Source: Phycisphaerae bacterium (GTDB lineage: Bacteria; Planctomycetota; Phycisphaerae; Phycisphaerales; SM1A02). Taken from it: DNA of 43,847 nucleotides. The position numbers and the translations under genes were made by a program. The DNA is taken from NCBI GenBank assembly GCA_002717655.1, contig PBAY01000034.1, positions 1 through 43,847 on the forward strand. The letters are read 5' to 3'. Of the stretch, positions 8,969 to 17,015 are shown piece by piece. Within the stretch, counting starts at the first letter, position 1. Each line of letters begins with the position of its first letter. The notes under the pieces were generated by a model, which was given only the letters and a program-made list of their open reading frames with translations, made no database searches and was not told the origin of the DNA.

Positions 8969-9868
8969 TCACGAGGCGGTTTCAGATTCTCCATCCGCTG
9001 GCGGTGTCGCCGTGGATGCGGGGACGGGATCGGCTTCGGCAGTCTCGGCTGGTGCTTCCGCAGTTGCAGTGGCGGATGCGGAGGCGATGCCACGGAAACG
9101 GCTTCGCGAGCTGGATCGCTTGGGATCGCGAGGAGCCTCTGCAGTCGTTTCTTCAGCAGCCTCTTCCTTTGGAGTCTGTGCCTGACGAGCAGACATGCCT
9201 TCACGAACAGCGTTGGTCAGTTCACGCATGACGACTTCAATGGAACGCATGGAATCGTCATTGCCCGGGATCGGCAGGTCGACGGTTTCTGGATCGCCAT
9301 CGGTGTCGATCAGTGCGATCGTTGGAATCTTCAGTGCCCGAGCTTCGCGAAGGGCATTGGTTTCACGGTTGGTATCGATGACGACCATTGCACCAGGCAG
9401 TTTCGTCATGTTCCGGATGCCTTCAAGGTTACGGGTGATCTTCCGCTTCTCACGCATGAGCTGGGAAGTCATCTTCTTGGAGTAGGAGTCGATCTCACCG
9501 GACTCGACCAGACCTTCCAGTTCTTCCAGACGACGGAGACGTTCACGAATGGTGCGGAAATTGGTGAGTGTGCCACCGAGCCATCGCTCGACGACCCATG
9601 GCATGTTGGCATCTGCGGCGAGTGCTTCAACCGAGCCTCTGGCCTGTCGTTTGGTGCCGACGAAGCAGACATCCTTGCCGCTCTGGACAGTCTTGGAAAT
9701 GAAACGCTTGGCCAGCAGAAGGCCACGTACCGTTTCACGGATGTCGATGATGTGGATTTTGTTGCGAGCGCCCCAGATGTAGGGCTTCATCTTCGGGTTC
9801 CAGGCACTTCTGCGTTGACCGAAGTGAATGCCAGCCTGGAGAAGATCCTGTACGAGTGTCTCGGACAT
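8969..9868 (-). CDS. rpsB: 30S ribosomal protein S2
   Basis: This small-subunit protein is identified by L-L-Q-A-G-I-H-F-G near the N terminus, W-N-P-K-M-K-P-Y-I-W-G, H-I-I-D-I, the F-V-G-T-K-R-Q-A segment, W-V-E-R-W-L-G-G-T-L-T-N-F and V-I-D-T-N-R-E. It has 299 residues. The C-terminal 75 residues are an Ala/Glu/Pro-rich tail with an Arg-Ser patch that is longer than in E. coli S2. The start is ATG 9868, giving the conserved MSETL; an AAGGA motif lies upstream. The frame stays open 69 bases further upstream, but that part has no S2 similarity. About 220 bases separate it from the pyrC stop, enough for its own promoter, though I could not identify one. Confidence 0.97.
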   Translation of the reverse strand: MSETLVQDLLQAGIHFGQRRSAWNPKMKPYIWGARNKIHIIDIRETVRGLLLAKRFISKTVQSGKDVCFVGTKRQARGSVEALAADANMPWVVERWLGGTLTNFRTIRERLRRLEELEGLVESGEIDSYSKKMTSQLMREKRKITRNLEGIRNMTKLPGAMVVIDTNRETNALREARALKIPTIALIDTDGDPETVDLPIPGNDDSMRSIEVVMRELTNAVREGMSARQAQTPKEEAAEETTAEAPRDPKRSSSRSRFRGIASASATATAEAPAETAEADPVPASTATPPADGESETAS

Positions 9869-10088
9869 GAGTGTTGTCCTTCGCAGCGTCACCGGCAGGA
9901 TGGCGTGGAATTCGGGGCTGGCCCGCAACCTGCGCATGGGCGCTTGGGTGTGACCGTGTGGACGGTCGGGTATCGAAAGTTTGCCACCTGCTCATCCACG
10001 CACGAACTGGCGACGTCATGAATTGCATCTCAGGCGGGACCCCCCGCAAGAGACAAGTCACGCATCGTAGCGGGACAGGAGTCAGGGT

Positions 10089-11423
10089 TCAATGGTTGAT
10101 CGTGAGCGAAGCGACTCGATCGCCTTTGAGGACCCATTTGGGGGTTCCAGCGACGATTGTGGCGATGCTACGCCCGGTAACATCCCACCCCTGGAAAGGG
10201 CAGTTGCGACCGGTGGTGATGAACTGATCGGCATCGACGGTCCACTCCATCTCGGGGTCGATCACGGTCACATCCCCAGGCCCGCCTTCCTTGAGCTGGC
10301 CGAGTCCATGGGCATCAAGCCCGGTCAGTGCGGCCGGTTCGGTTGTCATCATCGCGATCATCCGTGGCCAGTCGATCACACCGGTATCAATCAAGGCCTT
10401 GCGGTAGAGCGGCAGCGCGCATTCGATGGAAACCATTCCGAATGCTGCGGAAGCGAAGTCGGTCTGCTTGGCCTGTGGAGGATGCGGTGCTTGATCGGTC
10501 GCCAGCATCGTGATGACCCCTTCGGCGATTCCACATCGAATGGCCTCGACATCAGCTTGAGTTCGCAGTGGTGGATTCACCTTGGCCATGGTGTTGTAGC
10601 CATCGCAGGCCTCTTCAGTCAGCAGCAGGTGGTGAGGGCTTGCTTCACCGGTGACCTGTATGCCCTTTGCCCGTGCGTTTCGGATCAACTCGACACTGCC
10701 TGCGCAGCTGAGATGTTGCGCGTGATATCGAGCTCCGATGTCGGCATTCAGTCGCAGATCCCGTTCGATCATGCTGGTTTCTGCGATCGGGGGCCATTCG
10801 CCAAGGCCCAGACGGATGGCAAGGGGGCCAGCATTCATGGCAGCACCGCAAGTCATTTCCGGATCCTGACAATGCTGCATGAAGCAGGTGTTGGAGTCTG
10901 CGACTTGCTTGAGGATGTTCTCCATCACAGCTTCACAGGCCACACCATCTCCGTCATCGGAGATTCCATGGGCGCCAGCCTGAATCAGGCTCGCAACATC
11001 CGTGGCCTGCTTTCCGGCTCGATCCATGGTGCCGCAGGCGATGGGGTAGACCCTTCCCTGGCAGGCTTTCTGGCCTCGATGGATCAGATCATGGATACGT
11101 TCAGCGGTATCCGGCGGGGGAATCGTGTTGGGCATGCTGCAGACCGTGGTGAACCCGCCGGCCAATGCAGCGGCTGAGCCGATGGCGATCGTCTCGCGAT
11201 GCAACTGACCTTCTGAGGGTTCCCGTACATGAACATGAGGGTCGATCAGACCGGGCGTGACCAGGCAGCCTTCGGCATTGATGACCGTGTCCGCATCCTG
11301 TGGCAGTGACTTGCCAAGCGAGATGGTCTCCACGATGCCGTCCCGGATCAGTACATCACCCGTGGCATCCAATCCAGAGGCAGGGTCGATGAGGCGTCCA
11401 CCATGAATCAGGATTGTCGGCAT
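10089..11423 (-). CDS. pyrC: Dihydroorotase, class I
   Basis: Dihydroorotase closes carbamoyl-aspartate to dihydroorotate in pyrimidine synthesis. It is a metal-dependent amidohydrolase. The 444 residues show the class I pattern: D-P-H-V-H-V-R-E-P with metal ligands His63 and His65, substrate Arg67, G-I-S-D-D-G, F-M-Q-H-C-Q-D-P, a third His in A-Q-H-L-S-C-A-G-S, and the catalytic Asp in L-A-T-D-Q-A-P-H. The usual residue after this Asp is His; here it is Gln. The metal ligands appear intact, so I expect an active enzyme and not a PyrC-like regulatory homologue, but that is inference. The start is ATG 11423 after a GGAGG motif; ten extra codons upstream are in frame but lack a binding site. 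Confidence 0.93.
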   Translation of the reverse strand: MPTILIHGGRLIDPASGLDATGDVLIRDGIVETISLGKSLPQDADTVINAEGCLVTPGLIDPHVHVREPSEGQLHRETIAIGSAAALAGGFTTVCSMPNTIPPPDTAERIHDLIHRGQKACQGRVYPIACGTMDRAGKQATDVASLIQAGAHGISDDGDGVACEAVMENILKQVADSNTCFMQHCQDPEMTCGAAMNAGPLAIRLGLGEWPPIAETSMIERDLRLNADIGARYHAQHLSCAGSVELIRNARAKGIQVTGEASPHHLLLTEEACDGYNTMAKVNPPLRTQADVEAIRCGIAEGVITMLATDQAPHPPQAKQTDFASAAFGMVSIECALPLYRKALIDTGVIDWPRMIAMMTTEPAALTGLDAHGLGQLKEGGPGDVTVIDPEMEWTVDADQFITTGRNCPFQGWDVTGRSIATIVAGTPKWVLKGDRVASLTINH

Positions 11424-11472
11424 GGTTCCATTTCCTCCGGGAACTTCAGGCATGGGCCTTCAAGGCGCAGAA

Positions 11473-11504
11473 CATCACCCCCGTGGCAAGCCACGAGGGT
11501 GATG
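11473..11504. terminator. Hairpin between the Cys-rich lipoprotein gene and pyrC
   Basis: CATCACCCCCGTGG at 11473-11486 pairs with CCACGAGGGTGATG at 11491-11504 with one mismatch, around the loop CAAG. It follows the stop of the minus-strand lipoprotein gene by 29 bases and precedes pyrC by 49. No U-run follows on the minus strand, so it could be an attenuating or RNA-stabilising hairpin instead of a full terminator. Confidence 0.55.
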
Positions 11505-11533
11505 AGCATAAGTCATTTGAGTGACGAGGTAGT

Positions 11534-11767
11534 TCAGTTGACCTCGGTGCTCATCTTCTGGGACATCGGGCAGGTGGCAGCAGCCTTGGAGGCGCAGCAG
11601 CTGGTAGCCTTGGCAGCAGCCTTGGAGGCGCAGCAGCTGGATGCAGCGCAACTGGAGGTTGCGTTGTCATCGAAGGCGGCAGGTGAAACGGTTGTGTCAC
11701 CCTTAGGCGCACAAGCAGCAACAGCCATCACGAAGCAGATTCCGACGGTAGCGAGCATAGTCTTCAT
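11534..11767 (-). CDS. Small cysteine-rich lipoprotein with internal repeat
   Basis: This encodes 77 residues starting M-K-T-M-L-A-T-V. A lipoprotein signal ends at V-A-A-C, so the mature peptide is about 57 residues anchored at its N-terminal Cys. The mature part contains S-S-C-C-A-S-K-A-A-A twice in near-identical form plus further cysteines (eight in the mature part besides the lipid-bearing one), and ends with a Met-containing stretch. The Cys and Met content suggests metal binding or a disulphide-rich surface peptide, but I recognise no family. The start at ATG 11767 is preferred over an upstream in-frame codon because it begins the signal peptide. A promoter-like element lies about 90 bases upstream and a hairpin follows the stop. 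Confidence 0.72.
   Translation of the reverse strand: MKTMLATVGICFVMAVAACAPKGDTTVSPAAFDDNATSSCAASSCCASKAAAKATSCCASKAAATCPMSQKMSTEVN
11575..11640 (-). repeat. Tandem 36-bp duplication inside the Cys-rich lipoprotein gene
   Basis: A 30-base block is present in identical copies at 11575-11604 and 11611-11640, with a 6-base spacer that makes the period 36 bases. The period is a multiple of three, so the duplication adds 12 residues (C-C-A-S-K-A-A-A-type unit) without shifting the frame. The exact identity suggests a recent slippage or unequal-exchange event. Confidence 0.85.
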
Positions 11768-11855
11768 AATTCTCACAGTCCTTAATCGTTGAGGTCTCAC
11801 GATTGGTCGGCACACGGACCAGGACTCGCGAGACGGAAAGTTCAGCTAGGCAAAC

Positions 11856-11886
11856 AGTATAGCTCGCAATTTGGTGGTTTCTGCAA
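11856..11886 (-). promoter_or_regulatory. Candidate sigma-70-type promoter for the Cys-rich lipoprotein
   Basis: Read on the minus strand, TTGCAG (11886-11881) and TATACT (11861-11856) are separated by 19 bases. The -10 box matches TATAAT at five of six positions; the -35 is moderate and the spacer is longer than the ideal 17. It would give a leader of about 80 bases to the ATG at 11767. It lies in the divergent gap to uvrC. Confidence 0.35.
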
Positions 11887-11952
11887 GGGAACCAGTGAAT
11901 ATCGTGGGTTGCCCCCTTCGAAGGGCTGTGCAGGGGTAATAGGATAGACTTG

Positions 11953-13320
11953 ATGGCCAAGGAATCCACAACTCCTGCACCCGATAAGGACCCCTCTGGC
12001 AGGCGAGCGGAGCTGTCCGCCCGCTCCAGATCGCTGCCTGATCAGCCCGGGGTCTACCTCTTCAAGGACGGCTCAGGTGAGGTGCTCTATGTGGGCAAGG
12101 CCAGTTCCCTGAGACATCGGGTGGGATCGTATTTCACGAGCTCCACAGATCTGGGGCCTCGAAAGCAGCCCATGCTGGATCTGATCGAAACGGTTGAAGT
12201 CATCGAAGCCGAAGGCGATTGGGAGGCGCTCCTGATGGAGGCCCGCCTGATCAAGGACATTCGTCCTCGGTACAACATCCTGCTGAAGGATGACAAGTCC
12301 TACCCGTATCTGGTCGTGACGACGCGAGAGACCTTTCCCGGGGTCTACATCACCAGAACACCTCAGGATTCAGCTTTCAAGGGGGCACGGGTTTTCGGCC
12401 CGTTCTCATCATCCGGTTCACTTCGTGAGGCGGTACAGGTCATGCAGCGGATCTTCCGCTTTCGAACCTGTCATATGGAGATCAAAGAGGGTGCGGATGC
12501 CAACCGTTATTTTCGCCCCTGTCTACTGCATGCCATCGAGATGTGCACGGCCCCCTGTGCTGATCGAATCGATTCAAAGGCCTACCGCGATGACATTGGT
12601 CGTCTGGTTCGCTTCATGGGTTCTCAGCGACGTTCGGTTCTGAAGGAACTTCGGGAAGCGATGGAAACGGCCTCGAAGGAACAGGCCTACGAACGTGCCG
12701 CCAGTCTGCGTGATCAGATCACTGCCATTGAAAGACTTGATGAACGTGGTGACGAAGCCAGTGATCAATGGCAGCCAGAGGTGACGGTATTCGCCACGGA
12801 TCCTTCAGCAGGGCTGCGTTCACTGCAGCGAGCGCTTGGTGAAGAAGAGCCGATCCGGTGCATGGAGGCAATCGACATTGCCCATCTTGGAGGTGAGGAA
12901 ACGGTTGGTTCCAAGGTTTGTTTCATCGATGGTCGGCCATTCAAGGATGGCTACCGTCGATATCGGATCGAGACCGCAGGCAATGACGACTATGCCTCCA
13001 TCAGGGAGGTCGTGCGTCGACGATATCGAGAAGCCGGGAAGGGACAGGAGCTCTATCCCGATGTGATCCTCATCGATGGTGGCCAGGGGCAGTTGAATGC
13101 TGCGATGGAAGCCTTCAGTGACATGCCCGAACAACCGCCATTGGTCATTTCGCTGGCCAAGAAGGAGGAGTTGATCTGGGTTCAGAACCACCATGAACCA
13201 ATTCGACTGGGTCGGGAAAATCCGGGTTTGAAGCTCTGTCAGGCGATTCGTGATGAGGCCCACAGATTCGCTCAGCACTATCACCATATTCTCAGGCGAA
13301 AGCGGGTTCTGGGTGATTAG
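11953..13320 (+). CDS. uvrC: UvrC-like excinuclease subunit lacking the C-terminal HhH domain
   Basis: UvrC makes both incisions in nucleotide excision repair. The 455 residues contain the GIY-YIG nuclease domain (G-V-Y-L-F at 33-37, Y-V-G-K at 46-49), a Cys/His-containing segment (F-R-P-C-L-L-H-A-I-E-M-C-T-A-P-C), a UVR motif near residues 230-265, and the RNase-H-like endonuclease domain with candidate catalytic Asp308 (E-A-I-D-I-A-H), Asp375 (I-L-I-D-G-G-Q-G-Q-L) and His437 (D-E-A-H-R-F). The protein stops about 19 residues after that His. The tandem helix-hairpin-helix DNA-binding domain of the roughly 600-residue standard UvrC is absent, with no trace in the following 130 bases. The start is ATG 11953, with AGGA 8 bases upstream. 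Confidence 0.9.
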   Translation: MAKESTTPAPDKDPSGRRAELSARSRSLPDQPGVYLFKDGSGEVLYVGKASSLRHRVGSYFTSSTDLGPRKQPMLDLIETVEVIEAEGDWEALLMEARLIKDIRPRYNILLKDDKSYPYLVVTTRETFPGVYITRTPQDSAFKGARVFGPFSSSGSLREAVQVMQRIFRFRTCHMEIKEGADANRYFRPCLLHAIEMCTAPCADRIDSKAYRDDIGRLVRFMGSQRRSVLKELREAMETASKEQAYERAASLRDQITAIERLDERGDEASDQWQPEVTVFATDPSAGLRSLQRALGEEEPIRCMEAIDIAHLGGEETVGSKVCFIDGRPFKDGYRRYRIETAGNDDYASIREVVRRRYREAGKGQELYPDVILIDGGQGQLNAAMEAFSDMPEQPPLVISLAKKEELIWVQNHHEPIRLGRENPGLKLCQAIRDEAHRFAQHYHHILRRKRVLGD

Positions 13321-13457
13321 AGGCGATTTGCCCCCTTTGGAGCTGATTCTTCCAAATCACTCATAGATGTCGCCGCTTATTCGATTACATTGAATCATCC
13401 GGTTGAACGCAGTTCCGCGTTGGCCATTTGGTTCATTCAGAAGAAGAGGTTTTGATC

Positions 13458-14270
13458 ATGTTGAAGACTTCCATAACCACAGTTGCTCTTGGGCTTGCAG
13501 CCCTTGCGTCAGCGGAACAGTTCGACATCGAGGTCGGCAACACCTATTACGATCCACAGTTCGTCTTCGTTCAGCCTGGTGACACGATTCGCTGGTTCTG
13601 GGCTGGTGGAACCCATGATGCGGTTTCAGGTGACAGCTGTGGTAGTCAGGATGGCCTCTTCGACTCCGGCACGATCAGCAGTCAGTTCCAGGAGTACGAG
13701 TGGACCGTGCCTGCGGATGCTCCATCCGTGATCGAATACTTCTGCAGTCGCGGCGGTCACTGCACCAGTGGCAACCAGTTCGGCGCCTTGCTTCAGGGCA
13801 ATGGCGTCATTCATGAAGTCACCACCAATGGATTCGCCTTTGACCCACCCCAGATCACGGTCGCTCCTGGTGACACCATCATCTGGATTCATGGTGGTGG
13901 ATCGCATTCCGTGACCTTTGGATCTGATTGTGTCTCCGATGGCGGACTCAATGAGACGCTGAACAACGTCAATCCTTCAATCATCTGGCAGGTCCCCGAG
14001 TCAGCTGCAGGTACGACGCAGAATTACTTCTGTGCACCTCACTGCGGATTCGGCATGGAGGGTTCGATCGAGATCATCGGTGGCGATGACGACTGCTACG
14101 GCGACACCGACGGAAATGGCACGATCAATGTTGATGATCTCCTTGGACTGCTTGGTCAGTATGGTGGAGATTGCTCCGCCGGCTGCTCAGGTGACTTTGA
14201 TGACGACAATGACGTCGATGTCGATGACCTGCTTGGCTTGCTGGGTGTATTCGGAACGAATTGCCCATAG
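13458..14270 (+). CDS. Secreted protein with two cupredoxin domains and a dockerin-like C terminus
   Basis: This encodes 270 residues: a signal peptide (about 1-19), two plastocyanin-like domains and a pair of calcium-loop repeats. Domain 2 keeps all four type-1 copper ligands: His150, Cys192, His195 and Met200 (C-A-P-H-C-G-F-G-M). Domain 1 has His53, Cys96 and His101, but no Met in the axial position and a longer Cys-His spacing. The tail D-T-D-G-N-G-T-I-N-V-D-D-L-L and D-F-D-D-D-N-D-V-D-V-D-D-L-L is dockerin-like and frequent in secreted planctomycete proteins. It is likely a periplasmic or surface copper electron carrier or copper-binding protein; no redox partner is adjacent. The start at ATG 13458 follows AAGAAGAGG. 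A strong hairpin follows 30 bases after the stop. Confidence 0.87.
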   Translation: MLKTSITTVALGLAALASAEQFDIEVGNTYYDPQFVFVQPGDTIRWFWAGGTHDAVSGDSCGSQDGLFDSGTISSQFQEYEWTVPADAPSVIEYFCSRGGHCTSGNQFGALLQGNGVIHEVTTNGFAFDPPQITVAPGDTIIWIHGGGSHSVTFGSDCVSDGGLNETLNNVNPSIIWQVPESAAGTTQNYFCAPHCGFGMEGSIEIIGGDDDCYGDTDGNGTINVDDLLGLLGQYGGDCSAGCSGDFDDDNDVDVDDLLGLLGVFGTNCP

Positions 14271-14300
14271 TTTGATCTGGCATCACGAAACGTATTCATG

Positions 14301-14330
14301 ACAGCGGCCCGCCAGATGGCGGGCCGCTGT
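14301..14330. terminator. Bidirectional hairpin between cupredoxin gene and ftsH
   Basis: A perfect 14-bp GC-rich stem, ACAGCGGCCCGCCA at 14301-14314 with TGGCGGGCCGCTGT at 14317-14330, around two unpaired bases (a larger loop in practice). It sits between two convergent genes and is followed by TTCAGTTTCTT on the plus strand. It is the best terminator candidate in this part of the window. Confidence 0.8.
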
Positions 14331-14352
14331 TTCAGTTTCTTGCTTGTTCAGA

Positions 14353-16404
14353 TCAGGCTGGTGAAGGGACGAAGCCGCCTGCAGCGTCTTCTCCTGGGTC
14401 TTCCGTGGTCGTGGCCGGAGGATCCGAGGCCTTGGACTCCTCATCAAGGAGGTCGGCGACCGAGGGCCGATCGAGGCTGCGACCTTCGATCAGGTCAATG
14501 ACTTCTTGGCTCTGGAGTGTCTCGTACTTCAGGAGAGCCTCGGCGATTGCTTCGACCCTGTCCCAGTGATCAGAGATCATCCGGGTGGCATCTTCATAGG
14601 CGCTATCGATCAGACGTTTGATTTCCTCGTCGATGATCCGTGCGGTTTCAGGTGAATGATCCTTGTCCATGACCAGACCTTCACGCTTGTCGTCCCGACC
14701 ATAGTTGACGAAGCCAAGTCGTTCCGACATGCCCCATTCAAGAACCATGTGTCGTGCATAGTTGGTTGCCATCTGGATATCCATGGCCGCGCCTGAAGAG
14801 ATGTCGCCAGTCTTCTGCTGTTCGGCAATCCGTCCACCGCAGAGCACTCGCATGGTGGCTTCGAGATAGCGTCGGTTGTAGCCGTAGCGATCCTTCTCTG
14901 GAAGACTGAAGGTGGCGCCCATGGCCTGACCGCGTGGAATGATCGTGACCTTGTGAACAGGGTCTGCATCTTCAAGCATGGCTTGAATCGCGGCATGGCC
15001 AGCTTCGTGATAAGCCGTGGCGACACGCTCCTGTTCCTCGATTCGACGACTTTTGCGTGCCCGCCCGAAACGAATCTTGTCGCGGGCTTCTTCAAGGTCA
15101 TGATGTTCGACACAATCCTTGCCATCGAGCGTTGCGAGAATCGCAGCCTCATTGATGAGTGCGGCAAGGTCTGCACCTGAGAACATGGGTGTTCCTCGTG
15201 CGACCCGCTTGAGATCGACATCATCGCTGAGCTTGATCTTCTTGGAGTGGACCTCAAGGATTCGATAACGGCCTTCCAGATCCGGAAGGGTGACATCGAC
15301 CTGTCGATCGAAACGGCCAGGGCGAGTCAGTGCAGGGTCGAGAACATCACTGCGGTTGGTTGCCGCAATGACAATGACTTGATCCGTTGCATCAAAACCA
15401 TCCATTTCAACGAGGATGGCATTGAGCGTCTGTTCCCGTTCGTCATGTCCGCCGGAGGAGAAGCCACCGCCTCGACGGCGTCAAACGGCATCAATCTCAT
15501 CCAGGAAGATGATGCAGGGGGAATTCTCCTTGGCCTGCTTGAACAGATCCCGCACACGACTGGCGCCGACGCCGACGAACATCTCGACGAAATCAGAACC
15601 GGAGATCGAGAAGAAGGGGGCATCGGCTTCGCCTGCGATGGCTTTGGCCAGAAGCGTCTTGCCGCAACCGGGAGGGCCTACGAGCAGGACGCCTCGTGGA
15701 ATACGTCCACCAAGTCGCTGGAACTTGCGTGGGTTCTTGAGGAACTGGACGATTTCCTGCACTTCATCCTTGGCTTCTGCAATGCCCTGGACGTCTGTGA
15801 AGCGGACTTTCGTATTTTCCTTGTTGGAGATGCGATGGCGGGACTTGCCGAAGCTGCCGAGCATTCCGCCAGGGCCACCGCCTGCACTTCGCATCGATCG
15901 TGCAATCAGGAACCAGATCAGCAGCACGATGATGAGGAACGGCGCGATGGAGATGAGCAGGGTTCCCCAGATGCTCGTCCCCGTGTTGTTGATGTGGTCG
16001 ACCCCCATGGCATCGAGTTGTGCCCGGAAGGTGTCACGGTGAGAACCATCAATCTTGACGAATGCCCGCTTGGGTTTGTCGCTCGGGTTGAAACTGGTCT
16101 CAGGAGCGATGGTGGCGACGATCTTGTCGTTCTGAATTTCCACCGGTACGGGACTGCCTGGACTGGACTGGGCAACGCAGCCAGTCTTGGGATCGACAAG
16201 CTGCTTGAACTGGCCCCAGCTGGAGACTTCCTCACCTGTCGGGCCGGTGTTCATGACAGCAAAGAACACGATCATGACCCCGATGATCACCACCCAGCTC
16301 AACAGGCCTCGGCCCATCCGGGCTGGAGGTGTAGGAGCCTGTGGCGGGCGATTGCCCGAAGGGTCCGGTTTGGAATCATTCTGACGATTTTGGTCGTTGG
16401 TCAT
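14353..16404 (-). pseudogene. ftsH: ATP-dependent zinc metalloprotease FtsH, interrupted by one in-frame TGA
   Basis: FtsH is a membrane-anchored AAA+ protease that degrades misfolded membrane proteins and regulators. The frame encodes 683 codons plus stop. It has two membrane segments (about 34-52 and 145-168), Walker A G-P-P-G-C-G-K-T (243-250), Walker B I-I-F-L-D-E (298-303), the second region of homology (N-R-S-D-V-L-D-P-A-L-T-R-P-G-R-F-D-R) and the zinc site H-E-A-G-H (466-470). Codon 308, at 15483-15481, is TGA where the family has Gly in D-E-I-D-A-V-G-R. Everything on both sides is intact and in the same frame, so one base change (GGA to TGA) explains it. As written it yields a 307-residue N-terminal fragment (15481-16404) and an open C-terminal part (14353-15480). 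It could be a sequencing error, a recent null allele, or readthrough of a UGA-C context. It lies downstream of the lptE-like gene. Confidence 0.9.
15481..15483 (-). other. In-frame TGA codon within ftsH
   Basis: The plus strand reads TCA here, giving TGA on the coding strand between GTT (Val307) and CGC (Arg309). The next base is C, the context known in bacteria to give the least efficient UGA termination. Other genes in the window end at TGA (for example secA, fliO and flhB), so the code is standard. Confidence 0.95.
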
Positions 16405-16496
16405 GGGTTACTCTGGTCTACCGGCGGGCGAAGGCCCCCGTTGTGGCAAAAACGGTTTGTCCATGATACGCCGAGCATTTGGCTCGGGCTCGATAT

Positions 16497-17015
16497 CTAC
16501 CAGGATGATGCCATCTCATCGACGATATCCGTGGCCAACTGCTGTACAACTTGAAATTGACCGATTTGCAGGACCTCGCCTGAGGGTTGAGAAGGAACGA
16601 AGAGTCCTCCGGCAGAGAAATTCTGGCGGGCGAATATCGGCTGGTTGGATTCCAGATCATCCCAGGAGAAGTCAATCGTCATCGAGACGACGACCTCCTC
16701 ATTCAGCCCGGTAACATCAGAGAGCGAGAGGGTCTGAAGCCCTACATCGTTGATGGTCATGTTCAGAACAGTGTCCGCTCGGCTGGCATAGGTGACCTTC
16801 CAAGGCGTTCTGGACTCGATCTCCTTGATCACGGCATCGGTAAGCATGAAGCCGATCTGGCGGTAGTGAGTCGTATTGGTCGCAATTGGCACGGCAACCG
16901 TCTTGACCTGCTGGTTGAAGATGGAGCGATTGGACCATCCCTTGGTCGGGTCATCACTGCATCCCATGACAGCCATGAGCAGTACCCAGATGGCGGCTCC
17001 TCGAATCCTGCTCAC
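16497..17015 (-). CDS. lptE: LptE-like LPS-assembly lipoprotein
   Basis: This encodes 172 residues with a lipoprotein signal ending M-A-V-M-G-C. The mature part follows the LptE pattern common outside Proteobacteria: V-K-T-V-A-V-P-I-A-x-N-x-T, R-Q-I-G-F-M-L-T-D-A-V-I-K-E-I-E-S-R-T-P-W-K-V, then alternating strands and a C-terminal helix with I-V-D-E-M. LptE plugs the LptD barrel that inserts lipopolysaccharide in the outer membrane, so this points to a diderm envelope. The start is GTG 17015, which overlaps the stop of the upstream BamD-like gene as GTGA and suggests coupling. ftsH begins 92 bases after its stop. No lptD is in the window. The family call is by pattern and moderately sure. Confidence 0.75.
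   Translation of the reverse strand: MSRIRGAAIWVLLMAVMGCSDDPTKGWSNRSIFNQQVKTVAVPIATNTTHYRQIGFMLTDAVIKEIESRTPWKVTYASRADTVLNMTINDVGLQTLSLSDVTGLNEEVVVSMTIDFSWDDLESNQPIFARQNFSAGGLFVPSQPSGEVLQIGQFQVVQQLATDIVDEMASSW

Noticed and set aside
10092-11177. Long antisense open frame over pyrC, and similar ones at 3128-4051, 27047-28006 and 32089-32868
   Set aside because: All mirror recognised genes on the opposite strand and show no protein-like pattern of their own.
15481-15483. Selenocysteine codon in FtsH
   Set aside because: The position is normally Gly and never a redox Cys, and no selenoprotein gene or clear SECIS hairpin supports it.
15481-15483. Reassigned UGA in this organism
   Set aside because: Many genes here end at TGA with correct lengths, so the code is standard.
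15247-16554. Long antisense open frame (about 435 codons) over ftsH
   Set aside because: It overlaps a gene with clear FtsH motifs on the other strand, has no ribosome binding site or recognisable motif, and is a by-product of codon bias.
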